Source: Helicobacter sp. TUL (GTDB lineage Bacteria > Campylobacterota > Campylobacteria > Campylobacterales > Helicobacteraceae). From it: a stretch of DNA of 62,246 nt. The notes under the pieces were generated by a model that saw only the letters and a program-made list of their open reading frames with translations, did no database searches and had not been told where the DNA came from. Shown in pieces: positions 26,819 through 36,441 of the stretch (positions are counted from its first letter, which is position 1; the number at the start of each line of letters is the position of its first letter). The stretch covers positions 1-62,246 of the forward strand of contig NZ_NESU01000011.1 of assembly GCF_002287135.1 (NCBI RefSeq), read 5' to 3'. Made by a program: the position numbers and the translations under genes.

Positions 26819-27198
26819 TGCGATGGTTGCTTGTCGCGTTAATAATGTCTTATTTGGAGGCTGCCCAGCCTTTGTGGATGTGGCACAGAGACCTAACACT
26901 TGCCAAAGAGCAGAATTATCGCGCCAAGATTGTTTTAGAGCAAACCCAAAAACCATTCAGTATGCGTTGGACTTTGTATAAAAATTATGGATTAGTAATG
27001 CATATTGCGTATGATAGTTTCCGTTATCAAGTGATTTTGTATCGCGATTATCAGCGCAGTGATTTTGTGCTAGATTTGGGGAATGCCGAGCAAAGCCCAA
27101 AATTACATATTTTTTTTAAGGATTTTTCGGACAAAAAGGCTTTATTGCACCTTTATATAGAAGGTAATGGTGCGAGCATAGCCGAAGAAAATCTATAA
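26818..27198 (+). CDS. Conserved hypothetical secreted protein (HP0241 position)
   Basis: 126 residues with a Sec-type leader (about 1-16) and a predicted beta-rich remainder (YGLVMHIAYDSFRYQVILYRDY). I recognise no domain. It lies between the DUF2018 gene (TAATG overlap) and the polyprenyl synthase, the same place as HP0241 in H. pylori, so it is a genuine conserved gene. Export to the periplasm is likely. Confidence 0.75.
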   Translation: MRWLLVALIMSYLEAAQPLWMWHRDLTLAKEQNYRAKIVLEQTQKPFSMRWTLYKNYGLVMHIAYDSFRYQVILYRDYQRSDFVLDLGNAEQSPKLHIFFKDFSDKKALLHLYIEGNGASIAEENL

Positions 27199-27207
27199 AG
27201 GGGAGAA

Positions 27208-28122
27208 ATGCAAGATTTTGATATGGCAAGATCACAGATTCTAAGATATATACAAGAGTATATCACAGATTGTCGCAATGAGATTATAAGCGAACTTTTT
27301 GGCAAAACAAGTCAGGGCAAGATGTTGCGATCTAAGCTTCTTTTGGCAGTGAGTGGCATACACGAAAAAGCGCTTAGGTTATGTGCAATTATCGAGCTTA
27401 TCCAAAGTGCGTCGCTTTTGCATGATGATGTTATTGATAATGCCAATATGCGGCGTAAATCCCCATCGCTTAATGCACTTTTTGGAAATAAAAATGCCAT
27501 TATGCTTGGCGATGTGTTGTATGCAAAGGCATTTTTTGAACTTAGTGCGTATGAGAATGCGATTGCAAAAAGTGTATCAGATTCTGTGTGTAGGCTTGCT
27601 ATTGGGGAGATTGAAGATGTTTTTATGGCACAAAGCTTTAATACCAATATGACACGATATTTGCAAATGTGTGAGCTAAAAACTGCCGCGCTTATTGCTA
27701 CAAGTGCGGAATGTGGGGCGTTATTGGCTGGATTAGATTCACAAAAATATAGAGCGTATGGCAATAACCTTGGTATTGCATTTCAGATTATTGATGATGT
27801 GCTTGATATTACACAAGATTCAGAGGTTTTGGGCAAACCTGCAATGAGTGATTTTAATGAGGGTAAAACCACACTTCCTTATATATATCTCTATGAACGC
27901 GCAAATGAAGCACAAAGACAAGAGTTATTGGCGCTTTTTTGCACACCACTTTCCCAAGATAGCATAGCGTGGCTACGCGAACATCTTTATATGTATGACT
28001 GTATACAAGATAGTATCACTAAGGCACGAGAATATGCCTTTTGCGCATTAGATTCCATACAGGGTGAAAACAATGCACATCTTCAAGAGGTTGTAAACAA
28101 TATGATAGAAAGAGAGTTTTGA
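27208..28122 (+). CDS. Polyprenyl (octaprenyl) diphosphate synthase
   Basis: 304 residues of the trans-prenyltransferase family. The two aspartate-rich motifs are LLHDDVIDNA (first) and QIIDDVLDITQD (second), which bind the Mg-diphosphate of allylic substrate and IPP. The residues before the first motif (QSASLL) are small, consistent with a longer-chain product that would serve as the menaquinone side chain. Its stop overlaps hemA (TGATG). Confidence 0.9.
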   Translation: MQDFDMARSQILRYIQEYITDCRNEIISELFGKTSQGKMLRSKLLLAVSGIHEKALRLCAIIELIQSASLLHDDVIDNANMRRKSPSLNALFGNKNAIMLGDVLYAKAFFELSAYENAIAKSVSDSVCRLAIGEIEDVFMAQSFNTNMTRYLQMCELKTAALIATSAECGALLAGLDSQKYRAYGNNLGIAFQIIDDVLDITQDSEVLGKPAMSDFNEGKTTLPYIYLYERANEAQRQELLALFCTPLSQDSIAWLREHLYMYDCIQDSITKAREYAFCALDSIQGENNAHLQEVVNNMIEREF

Positions 28123-29477
28123 TGCAAGAACAACGAGAGACGCAATACCTTGTTATAAGTTTTTCGCATAAACATATGGATTTGACATTGCGAGAAAAAT
28201 TGGCGTTTGGCGATGAAGAAAAGCTCACATTTTTACGCAAACTTTGTGAGTGCGAGGCGATTAAAGAGGCGATGTTGCTTTCTACTTGCAATCGTGTGGA
28301 AATATATGCGAGTGTGCTAGATACCAAAGTGGCGCGTGAGTATATTTTGGAGAATCTAGAGTCTTATAAACACATTCCTATTGCGACACTTAGAGAATGC
28401 GCGGACATACGCCTTAATCAATATGCCATTTATCATACCTTTAGCGTGGCTTCAAGTCTTGATAGTCTTGTGGTGGGAGAGACACAAATTACAGGGCAAC
28501 TCAAAGATGCCTATAGATTTGCCTATGAGAATTTGTGTTGTGCCAAAGACATAACGCGCCTTATGCACTATGCGTTTAAATGTGCCGCGAGAGTGCGCAA
28601 TAGCGTGGATATTTCCTCTAGTCATACATCTGTAGCTGGAGCGGCGATTCATATGCTTGTAGCTAAATTTTCACAATATGGTGAAAGTTTAGATTCTAAA
28701 GAAGTAGTAGTGTTGGGTGCTGGTGAAATGGCGATTCTTGCTTTAAAGCACCTTGCAAAATATGACACAAAGATTACGCTTATAAATCGTAGTTTGCAAA
28801 ATGCTCAAAGTGTGGTGGAAAATTTTGCACAAGAATTTGCGTGCAAAGTAGAAATTAAGCCCTTTAGCCAACTCCAAGAAGTGCTAGATCGTGCAGATGT
28901 GCTAGTGAGTGCTACAGGTGCGCCTCATAGTGTGATTAGCACAGAAATGATACGCCCAAGCACACATAAGCGCATATGGTTTGACCTAGCGGTGCCAAGG
29001 GATATAGAAGAAGTGCAAATAGAGAATCTAGAGATTTATAGGGTTGATGATTTGCAAGAGATTGTCACCAAAAACAAGCAGCAACGCCAAGAAAATGCAA
29101 AAGATGCTTATGAGATTGTTGAGCAATACACGCAGGAGTTTTTTAAGTGGCTACAGACTTTGAGTGTAGATCCTATCATAAAACATATGCGCTCATTAGC
29201 CAAAGATTCTAGCCTCAAAGAACTTGATAAGGCGATTAAAAAAGGCTTTTTGCCTAGTGAGTATCGCCAAAATGTCGAAAAAATTCTACATAATGCGTTT
29301 AATACATTCTTGCATAAACCCACCATACGCATAAAAGAAGCTGGAGAAAGTATCAATTCTGATCCTATCATCGAGGCAGTAAAGAGTATTTTTGACATCA
29401 ATGATGAAATTGTAATGCTCAATAAATACACATGTGAAGAATATTTCACAGAATCTAAAAACACAAAGCAATCCTAA
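28122..29477 (+). CDS. hemA: Glutamyl-tRNA reductase
   Basis: HemA converts glutamyl-tRNA to glutamate-1-semialdehyde, the first step of tetrapyrrole synthesis. The catalytic cysteine lies in LSTCNRVEIYA (near residue 50), the NADPH-binding motif is VLGAGEMAILALKHL (near 195), and a helical dimerisation domain forms the C-terminus. The ATG at 28122 overlaps the stop of the previous gene; a TTG one codon earlier is ignored. hemC lies two genes downstream. Confidence 0.96.
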   Translation: MQEQRETQYLVISFSHKHMDLTLREKLAFGDEEKLTFLRKLCECEAIKEAMLLSTCNRVEIYASVLDTKVAREYILENLESYKHIPIATLRECADIRLNQYAIYHTFSVASSLDSLVVGETQITGQLKDAYRFAYENLCCAKDITRLMHYAFKCAARVRNSVDISSSHTSVAGAAIHMLVAKFSQYGESLDSKEVVVLGAGEMAILALKHLAKYDTKITLINRSLQNAQSVVENFAQEFACKVEIKPFSQLQEVLDRADVLVSATGAPHSVISTEMIRPSTHKRIWFDLAVPRDIEEVQIENLEIYRVDDLQEIVTKNKQQRQENAKDAYEIVEQYTQEFFKWLQTLSVDPIIKHMRSLAKDSSLKELDKAIKKGFLPSEYRQNVEKILHNAFNTFLHKPTIRIKEAGESINSDPIIEAVKSIFDINDEIVMLNKYTCEEYFTESKNTKQS

Positions 29478-29486
29478 GGAGCCAAT

Positions 29487-31274
29487 ATGCGATTTTCACA
29501 GATTTTTGCCCCCACACTCAAAGAGATACCAAAAGACGCCATTTTAGTTAGTCATCAGCTTTTGCTTAGGGCTGGGTATATTCAGCAAGTGGGTAGTGGG
29601 ATTTATAATTTTTTACCATTGGGTAAAAAAATGCTTGATGCGATTCGGGCTGTTGTCAAAGAAGAAATGGATAAAATCGGTGCTCAAGAGATTCTTATGG
29701 GGTTTGTTACACCTGCGGAATTATGGCAAGAAAGTGGGCGCTATAATCAATATGGCAAAGAACTTTTGCGTTTGCAAGATAGAAAAGATAATGAGTTTGT
29801 GCTAGGACCTACACACGAAGAAATGGTAACGCACATCGCACGATCTTTTATTAAAAGTTATAAGCAACTACCTTTGCATATGTATCAGATTCACACAAAG
29901 TTTCGTGATGAGGCTAGACCGAGATTTGGGCTTATGCGCGCACGAGAATTTGTTATGAAAGATGGCTATAGTTTTCATAGTAGTTATGAAGATTTGGATA
30001 GAGAATTTAGAGAGGTTGAACAAGCATATAGGCGTATTTGTGAGCGATTGGGGTTAGAATATAAAGTCGTAGAGGCAGATAGTGGCGCTATTGGCGGTAG
30101 TGGTAGCAAGGAATTTATGGTATTGGCAAATTGCGGTGAAGATACGCTTGTTGTGTGCAAAAATTGCGAGTATGGTGCAAATCTTGAAGCCGCTAAGCGC
30201 AAGAGTAGGCAAACACCAAATGATGAAGGAAAATATGGTGCTCAAGCGCCAAAGGCAACATTTTGTGAGTTTTTAACACCAGATACTAAGACAATAGAAT
30301 CTTTATGTGATTTTTTTAAGATTCACCCATTTTTTACTATAAAAGCTGTAGTCAAAAAAGCCTTAAGGGAATCTAGCAGTGCAGATGACAAAGCCACGAC
30401 ACAAGATGATAAAAGTGAAGTGGTGGTATTTTTTGTGCGTGGAGATGATGAGTGTGAGGAGACAAAGGCACTAAAGGCACTAAATGCACTTGGTGTAGCG
30501 CACTATAGTGGGTTAGAAGATGCGCCACAAGCACTCTTAGAATCTGTAGGTCTTCAGGCAGGATTCATAGGACCTATGGGGCTTAATGGTGTGCGTTATA
30601 TACTTGATGAGAGTTTGCGAGAGGCTAAGGATATGATTGTCGGAGCGAACAAAAAGGATTACCATATAGTAGGAGTTACCCTTAATGAGCTTGATGAATT
30701 GCAAAATGCACATTATGCAGATATCATCAAAGTAAAAGAAGGCGATGAATGTCCGCATTGTGGATGTGGATTGCAGTATGCTAAAGGCATAGAGATTGGG
30801 CATATTTTTAAGCTTGGTGAGAAATATTCTGCATCTATGAATGCAACATTTTTAGATCATATGGGAAAAGCTCGTAATCTGATTATGGGTTGCTATGGGA
30901 TTGGTGTTACGCGTTTGCTTCCGGCAATTTTGGAGCAAAAAAGCGATGAGTTTGGTTGTGTGTGGGGAGAAGGTGTGAGAATCTTTGATATTGTGATTAT
31001 TGTTTCAAATATTAAAGATAATAATCAAATGTCTTATGCATTAGAGCTTTATAAAAAACTTAAAGATCGTGGTGTTGATGTCGTGCTTGATGACCGAGAT
31101 GAACGCTTTGGTTTTAAGATGAAAGATTTTGAACTTATAGGGTTTTATCAAGCGCTGATTGTTGGTAAAACTCTTGGTGAAGGCAAGGTAGAGCTTATCA
31201 AGCGTGAAGGACGACAAAAACAGATTATTGAGGCGACACAGGCATTAGATGTGATCCTCAATGCAAACTCATAA
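29487..31274 (+). CDS. proS: Prolyl-tRNA synthetase
   Basis: A bacterial-type class II enzyme, 595 residues. Motif 2 reads KFRDEARPRFGLMRAREF and motif 3 GCYGIGVTRLLPA. Between them lies the insertion (editing) domain, about residues 225-405, which removes mischarged Ala; it contains an acidic, lower-complexity stretch (SSADDKATTQDDKS) not seen in most relatives. The anticodon-binding domain ends the protein. It is slightly longer than the H. pylori enzyme, mainly through that insert. Confidence 0.96.
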   Translation: MRFSQIFAPTLKEIPKDAILVSHQLLLRAGYIQQVGSGIYNFLPLGKKMLDAIRAVVKEEMDKIGAQEILMGFVTPAELWQESGRYNQYGKELLRLQDRKDNEFVLGPTHEEMVTHIARSFIKSYKQLPLHMYQIHTKFRDEARPRFGLMRAREFVMKDGYSFHSSYEDLDREFREVEQAYRRICERLGLEYKVVEADSGAIGGSGSKEFMVLANCGEDTLVVCKNCEYGANLEAAKRKSRQTPNDEGKYGAQAPKATFCEFLTPDTKTIESLCDFFKIHPFFTIKAVVKKALRESSSADDKATTQDDKSEVVVFFVRGDDECEETKALKALNALGVAHYSGLEDAPQALLESVGLQAGFIGPMGLNGVRYILDESLREAKDMIVGANKKDYHIVGVTLNELDELQNAHYADIIKVKEGDECPHCGCGLQYAKGIEIGHIFKLGEKYSASMNATFLDHMGKARNLIMGCYGIGVTRLLPAILEQKSDEFGCVWGEGVRIFDIVIIVSNIKDNNQMSYALELYKKLKDRGVDVVLDDRDERFGFKMKDFELIGFYQALIVGKTLGEGKVELIKREGRQKQIIEATQALDVILNANS

Positions 31275-31286
31275 TAAGGAGCTAGA

Positions 31287-32240
31287 ATGCCAAATAAACT
31301 CATCATTGGAACGAGGGGTAGTGCATTAGCCTTATGGCAAGCAGAGCATATCAAAAAGCGATTATTGCTTGAGCATGGAGTAGAATCTGAACTCAAAATC
31401 ATCAAAACCAAGGGCGATAAGATTCTTGATGTGCCATTAGCAAAAATCGGTGGCAAGGGGCTTTTTACCAAAGAGCTTGAGGAGATGTTGCTTGAGGGAT
31501 CTATTGATATAGCGGTGCATAGTCTCAAAGATGTGCCTGTGGAGCTAGAGAGTGGGCTAGAGCTTGCAGCAATTACCAAAAGAGCTAGTTTTGAGGATTG
31601 TTTTTTGAGTATGCGATATGCAGGTATTGCTGATTTACCGCAAAATGCAAGAGTTGGGACAACTTCCTTGCGAAGATCGATGCAATTAAAGTTATTGCGT
31701 AGGGATTTGGACACGCTTTCTTTGCGAGGCAATGTGCAAACACGCCTACAAAAATTAAAAGATGGTGCATTTGATGCGATTATTTTGGCAAAAGCGGCTT
31801 TGGAGCGTTTGGAGATAGATACCAAGCACATCACTTATATAAAGCCTTTGACATTTATGATACCAGCAATGGGGCAAGGGGCGCTTGGCATAGAGTGTGC
31901 GAGTAAAAATGTCAATGTGGTGCGATACGCACAACAATTACAAGATCAAGAGAGTGCAATTTGTTGTAGTGCGGAGCGAGAGTTTATCCGTGCATTAGAT
32001 GGTGGTTGTCAAGTGCCTATAGGTGTGCATGCACGTAAAGAATCTACACAACTAGTGTTAGAAGCAATTTTGGGTTTGCCAGATGGGAGTGCGAGTATCC
32101 ATTCAACACTTATGTGCGTGTTAGATTCTAATCCAGAGATTGCGCTTATTAGTGCTAAAAATCTTGGTTTGCACTTGGCACAGAAATTTATTACAAATGG
32201 AGCTAAGGAGCTTTTAGAACAAGCTTATAAAATGATTTAG
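31287..32240 (+). CDS. hemC: Hydroxymethylbilane synthase
   Basis: HemC polymerises four porphobilinogen molecules to hydroxymethylbilane. 317 residues with the N-terminal [17 protein letters not shown], the catalytic Asp region [11 protein letters not shown], and the dipyrromethane cofactor cysteine in [14 protein letters not shown]. It closes the hemA-proS-hemC run, 12 bases after proS, with AAGGAG before the start. Confidence 0.96.
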   Translation: MPNKLIIGTRGSALALWQAEHIKKRLLLEHGVESELKIIKTKGDKILDVPLAKIGGKGLFTKELEEMLLEGSIDIAVHSLKDVPVELESGLELAAITKRASFEDCFLSMRYAGIADLPQNARVGTTSLRRSMQLKLLRRDLDTLSLRGNVQTRLQKLKDGAFDAIILAKAALERLEIDTKHITYIKPLTFMIPAMGQGALGIECASKNVNVVRYAQQLQDQESAICCSAEREFIRALDGGCQVPIGVHARKESTQLVLEAILGLPDGSASIHSTLMCVLDSNPEIALISAKNLGLHLAQKFITNGAKELLEQAYKMI

Positions 32241-32270
32241 GGAATAATACTTTCTTTAGACATTTTGCTA

Positions 32271-32276
32271 TACAAT
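32271..32276 (+). promoter_or_regulatory. Probable -10 box of gyrA
   Basis: TACAAT, preceded by TTTTGCTA, lies 30 bases before the gyrA ATG in the 66-base gap after hemC. It fits the Helicobacter -10 pattern. Confidence 0.45.
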
Positions 32277-32306
32277 GCCTAAAAATTATATTTGGAGTTT
32301 GGAATT

Positions 32307-34772
32307 ATGGAAAATTTGCTAGAGCATGGAAATATCACAGATATTCGTATCGATGATAGTATAAAGGAAAGTTATCTTGATTATTCTATGAGTGTGATTG
32401 TAGGGCGTGCGTTGCCTGATGCCAAAGATGGCTTAAAACCAGTGCATAGAAGAATCTTATATGCTATGCACGAATTAGGCGTTACTTCCAGAAAGCCTTA
32501 TAAAAAAAGCGCAAGGATTGTGGGTGATGTGATTGGTAAATATCATCCTCATGGGGATTTTGCGGTATATGATGCGCTAGTGCGAATGGCGCAAGATTTT
32601 TCTATGCGTTTGGAGCTTGTCGATGGGCAGGGAAATTTTGGTTCTATTGATGGCGATAGTGCGGCGGCAATGCGTTATACAGAAGCGCGTATGACAGCAG
32701 CAAGTGAGGAAATGCTCCGCGATATAGAAAAAGAAACGGTGGAATTTGTAGGCAATTATGATGACACGCTCACTGAACCCTCGATTTTACCCACACGCAT
32801 TCCAAATCTTCTCGTGAATGGATCAAGTGGTATTGCCGTGGGTATGGCGACTTCTATCCCTCCACATAGACTTGATGAGATTGTTGATGCATTATTGTAT
32901 CTTTTGGATACGCCTCAAGCCCAAATACAAGATCTTTTATCTATCGTGCAGGGACCAGATTTCCCTACAGGAGGGATAATCTATGGCAAACAAGGTATCA
33001 CAGAAGCTTATTGCACAGGTCGTGGGCGCGTAAAAGTGCGTGCCAAGACGCATATTGAGCATACCAAGACAAAAGAAGTGATTGTTATTGATGAGGTGCC
33101 CTATCAAGTCAATAAGGCAAAGCTTGTGGAGCAAATTAGCGAGCTTGCAAAAGAAAAAGTGATCGAGGGTATCTCGGAAGTGCGCGATGAATCTGATAGA
33201 GAGGGAATCCGTGTTGTGATTGAGCTTAAGCGTGAAGCGATGAGTGAGATTGTGCTTAATCATCTTTTTAAATCTACGACAATGGAAAGCACATTTGGGA
33301 TTATTCTCCTTGCTATTCATAACAAAGAGCCAAAAATTTTTACGCTTTTAGAACTTTTGGAGATTTTTATTGCGCACCGCAAGACAATCATTATTCGTCG
33401 TAGTATTTTTGAGCTCGAAAAAGCCAAGGCTAGAGCTCATATTTTAGAGGGTCTCACAATTGCACTTGATCATATTGATGAGGTGATTGCGACAATTCGT
33501 GCGAGTGCAGATACAGAGAGTGCAAAAAATGCTTTAGTAGAGAAGTTTAATCTTTCTGAATTGCAAGCCAAAGCTATTTTGGAAATGCGTTTGCAACGCC
33601 TCACAGGATTAGAGCGCGATAAGATTGCAAGCGAATACGCACAGCTTTTAGAAGAGATCGCAAATTTAGAATCTATTTTGCGCAGTGAAGAGAAATTAAA
33701 AGAGATTATTAAAGAAGAACTTATAGAAATTAAGCAAAAATTTAGCACACCACGCAAGACACAGATTGAAGAAGATTATGATGCCATAGATGTAGAAGAT
33801 TTAATCCCAAATGAAAAAGTTGTGGTTACTATGAGTCATAGAGGCTATGTCAAGCGTGTCCAACTCAAAACATATGAAAAACAAAATCGTGGTGGCAAGG
33901 GCAAAATAAGTGGAAATACACACGATGATGACTTTATAGAATCTTTTTTTATTGCAAATGCGCATGATACGATTATGTTTGTTACCAACAAGGGACAATT
34001 ATATTGGCTCAAGGTGTATAAGATTCCAGAAGCAGGGAGAACAGCCATTGGTAAAGCAGTGGTTAATCTTGTCAATATACAACCTGATGAAAAGATTATG
34101 GCAACCATTACAACAACAGATTTTAATGCGGATAAATCTCTTGTCTTTTTTACAAAAAATGGTATTGTCAAACGCACAAATCTAAGCGAATATGGAAATG
34201 TGCGTAGTGTAGGAGTGAGGGCGATTAATCTTGATGAGAATGATGAGCTTGTGAGTGCAAATATCATCACACCTAGCGTCAAGGAGCTTTTTATTGCTAC
34301 ATATCAAGGTATGTGTATTCGATTTTGTGTCGATGATGTGCGTGAGATTGGGCGCGTGAGTAGAGGTGTAACGGGGATTAGGTTTAAGGCTAATGAAGAT
34401 TTTGTCGTGGGAGCTACGACGATTTATAACGACAATGATAAGCTTTTGACCGTGAGTGAGCAGGGTATCGGTAAGCAAACAATAGCTGGAGAATATAGGC
34501 TACAAACTCGTGGTGGTAAGGGTGTGATTGTGATGAAGCTCACACCAAAAACTGGAAAGCTTGTAAGTGTCGTGAATGTTAATGATGAAGATATGGATTT
34601 GATGGTGCTTACAAGCTCTGGCAAAATGATTAGAGTTGATACAGAAGCAATCCGCGAGGCTGGACGCAATACAAGTGGGGTGAAAATTGTTAATGTCGGT
34701 AATGACAAGGTGGCTTATGCCAATAAATGCCCTAAACAAAAGCAAGAAGATGAGCAACCAATAGGTGAATAA
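32307..34772 (+). CDS. gyrA: DNA gyrase subunit A
   Basis: 821 residues. The active-site tyrosine is in [10 protein letters not shown] and the GyrA box reads QNRGGKG at the start of the C-terminal beta-pinwheel, which wraps DNA for negative supercoiling. The start at 32307 is chosen because TTGGAGTTTGGA precedes it; a TTG 15 bases upstream overlaps that site. In the quinolone region the sequence [15 protein letters not shown] has Phe85 (codon TTT, 32559-32561) where E. coli has Ser83, H. pylori Asn87 and Campylobacter Thr86. Asp89 (E. coli Asp87) is unchanged. Confidence 0.98.
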   Translation: MENLLEHGNITDIRIDDSIKESYLDYSMSVIVGRALPDAKDGLKPVHRRILYAMHELGVTSRKPYKKSARIVGDVIGKYHPHGDFAVYDALVRMAQDFSMRLELVDGQGNFGSIDGDSAAAMRYTEARMTAASEEMLRDIEKETVEFVGNYDDTLTEPSILPTRIPNLLVNGSSGIAVGMATSIPPHRLDEIVDALLYLLDTPQAQIQDLLSIVQGPDFPTGGIIYGKQGITEAYCTGRGRVKVRAKTHIEHTKTKEVIVIDEVPYQVNKAKLVEQISELAKEKVIEGISEVRDESDREGIRVVIELKREAMSEIVLNHLFKSTTMESTFGIILLAIHNKEPKIFTLLELLEIFIAHRKTIIIRRSIFELEKAKARAHILEGLTIALDHIDEVIATIRASADTESAKNALVEKFNLSELQAKAILEMRLQRLTGLERDKIASEYAQLLEEIANLESILRSEEKLKEIIKEELIEIKQKFSTPRKTQIEEDYDAIDVEDLIPNEKVVVTMSHRGYVKRVQLKTYEKQNRGGKGKISGNTHDDDFIESFFIANAHDTIMFVTNKGQLYWLKVYKIPEAGRTAIGKAVVNLVNIQPDEKIMATITTTDFNADKSLVFFTKNGIVKRTNLSEYGNVRSVGVRAINLDENDELVSANIITPSVKELFIATYQGMCIRFCVDDVREIGRVSRGVTGIRFKANEDFVVGATTIYNDNDKLLTVSEQGIGKQTIAGEYRLQTRGGKGVIVMKLTPKTGKLVSVVNVNDEDMDLMVLTSSGKMIRVDTEAIREAGRNTSGVKIVNVGNDKVAYANKCPKQKQEDEQPIGE

Positions 34773-34839
34773 TTGCTTAATAAGAAATCCAAGGGATTAT
34801 GAATAGAATCTTAATATACTTTATATGTAAGGAGTGGCA

Positions 34840-35056
34840 ATGCAATATGTAGTTCGGGGGGGGGGCAGTAACAAGATAATACACCCTCCATATGGGATTT
34901 TTGTAGAGAGTGTGTTTTGGTTATGAGATTCCACGGCTTGGCATAAAGGCTTTTATCAAGGCATTTATGCATAGCAAGGGAGCTCAAGGCGAAGTCATGC
35001 TAAGTCAAAACATATACGGATTGCCTTTGCATTTTTATATCTATAAAGTGCGTTAA
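34840..35056 (+). pseudogene. Poly-G-containing gene remnant, unrecognised
   Basis: After GGAG an ATG starts a frame (MQYVVR) that enters a G10 tract (34856-34865) and stops at once. With G9 it reads on through NKIIHPPYGIFVESV. A second shift near 34920 then gives a frame with GYEIPRLGIKAFIKAFM and ends YGLPLHFYIYKVR at 35056. At least two frame changes are needed, so this is probably a decayed gene, not a simple OFF state. I cannot assign a family. It fills most of the 371-base gap between gyrA and the alcohol dehydrogenase. Confidence 0.45.
34856..34865 (+). repeat. G10 homopolymer tract
   Basis: Ten consecutive G, 14 bases after a start codon with a ribosome binding site. Such tracts are slip-strand mutation sites in Helicobacter and Campylobacter. 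Here the gene downstream is broken elsewhere too, so switching may no longer matter. Confidence 0.85.
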
Positions 35057-35106
35057 TTGCCATAGAATCTAGAATTTTCTCTTGACTTAGAGTAACTCTC
35101 ATCTTT

Positions 35107-35112
35107 TATAAT
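35107..35112 (+). promoter_or_regulatory. Probable -10 box of the alcohol dehydrogenase gene
   Basis: TATAAT in an AT-rich stretch, 31 bases before the ATG, with CTAAGGAGATG between. Confidence 0.5.
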
Positions 35113-35143
35113 TACATTTTTATTTTTTATCTAAGGAGATGAG

Positions 35144-36232
35144 ATGTTATTGGATTCAAACCTCAATGAAATCAAAGAAGGCAAAAGAATCACCGCCAAA
35201 GGTTATGCGGTGCAACACAAAGATGATACTTTCAAGCCTTTTGAATTTTCTCGCCACGCTTTGGGGGAAAGCGACATTTTAATCGAGATTTTATATGCTG
35301 GAATCTGTCATAGCGATATCCACTCTGCACGCAGTGAATGGCATAAGGGAATCTATCCTATGGTGCCAGGACACGAAATAGCAGGGCGTGTTGTGGCAGT
35401 TGGTAGCAAGGTAAGCAAATTTAAAGTCGGAGATTATGCAGGGGTTGGCTGTATGGTTAATTCTTGTGGGGAATGCGAAGCGTGTAAGGCAAGTAACGAG
35501 CAGTATTGCGAACGTGGTATGGTCGCTACTTATGATTGCAAAGATTATTGCCATAATGATGAGCCTACTTATGGTGGATATTCTAACAACATTGTAGTAA
35601 GTGAAAAGTTTGCCGTAACGGTGCCACAAGATGCCCCACTTGAAAAGGTCGCACCATTGCTTTGCGCAGGGATTACTACTTATGCGCCACTGAAATTTAG
35701 CAAGGTAAAGGCTGGAGATAAAGTCGCTGTAGCAGGGTTTGGTGGTCTTGGTATGATGGCGCTTAAATATGCTAAGCAAATGGGTGCTGAAGTATTTATT
35801 TTTGCAAGAAACAAAAATAAAGAACAAGATGCCCTCAAACTCGGTGCCACAAAGCTATATGACACTACAGATCCTAAGGTTGTTACAGAACGATTTGATC
35901 TTATTATTTCCACTATTCCGACACCTTATGACATTACCGCATATCTCAAGCTCCTTAAGCTTGGCGGAGAAATGGGGATTGTTGGGCTTCCACCTTCTGA
36001 AGTGGATCCAAAAATTGGAGCGCAAGGACTTATTTTTAATGCACACAAAAAAGTGTATGGCTCACTCATTGGTGGTATGAAAGAAACTCAAGAAATGCTA
36101 GATTTTTCACTAAAACACAAGATCTATCCAGAGACAGAAATTATTGCAGCAAATCAAATCAATGAGGCATATGAAAATCTCACAACAGGCAAGGCAAAAT
36201 TCCGCTATGTCATCGATATGGCGACCTTGTAA
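35144..36232 (+). CDS. Zinc-dependent NAD(P) alcohol/aldehyde dehydrogenase (CAD/YahK type)
   Basis: A 362-residue medium-chain dehydrogenase. The catalytic zinc ligand region is CHSDIHSARSEW and the next ligand GHEIAGRV. The four structural-zinc cysteines lie in NSCGECEACKASNEQYC. The cofactor motif is VAGFGGLGMMALKYAK. The cinnamyl-alcohol-dehydrogenase subgroup is suggested by the DCKDYCHNDEPTYGGYS-like loop. H. pylori has a similar NADP-dependent enzyme. It is monocistronic, flanked by the poly-G remnant and icd. The physiological substrate is unknown. Confidence 0.92.
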   Translation: MLLDSNLNEIKEGKRITAKGYAVQHKDDTFKPFEFSRHALGESDILIEILYAGICHSDIHSARSEWHKGIYPMVPGHEIAGRVVAVGSKVSKFKVGDYAGVGCMVNSCGECEACKASNEQYCERGMVATYDCKDYCHNDEPTYGGYSNNIVVSEKFAVTVPQDAPLEKVAPLLCAGITTYAPLKFSKVKAGDKVAVAGFGGLGMMALKYAKQMGAEVFIFARNKNKEQDALKLGATKLYDTTDPKVVTERFDLIISTIPTPYDITAYLKLLKLGGEMGIVGLPPSEVDPKIGAQGLIFNAHKKVYGSLIGGMKETQEMLDFSLKHKIYPETEIIAANQINEAYENLTTGKAKFRYVIDMATL

Positions 36233-36385
36233 TAAGATAGCTTAGCCTGTATCTTATCTTGCCTTTGGGGCAAGACATTATGAAAGCCTAAGCCCAAATT
36301 CTAAGCGATGTGTAAAAAGTAACACACACAATGCTTAGAGGGCAAAAATCTTATGAATCTCTGTGCGAATTAGTCTAGTTTTTGT

Positions 36386-36391
36386 TATACT
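36386..36391 (+). promoter_or_regulatory. Probable -10 box of icd
   Basis: TATACT preceded by TTTTTGT lies about 50 bases before the icd ATG, at the end of a 209-base gap in which I see nothing else of note. A TATAAG just after it is an alternative. Confidence 0.4.
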
Positions 36392-36441
36392 TTATAAGTT
36401 TTTAGCAAAACATTAATCTCACTCTTGAAAGGAAGGTTGCG

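Noticed and set aside
34840-34920. Intact phase-variable gene in the OFF state
   Set aside because: Changing the G tract by one base does not open a full gene; another frameshift follows within about 60 bases.
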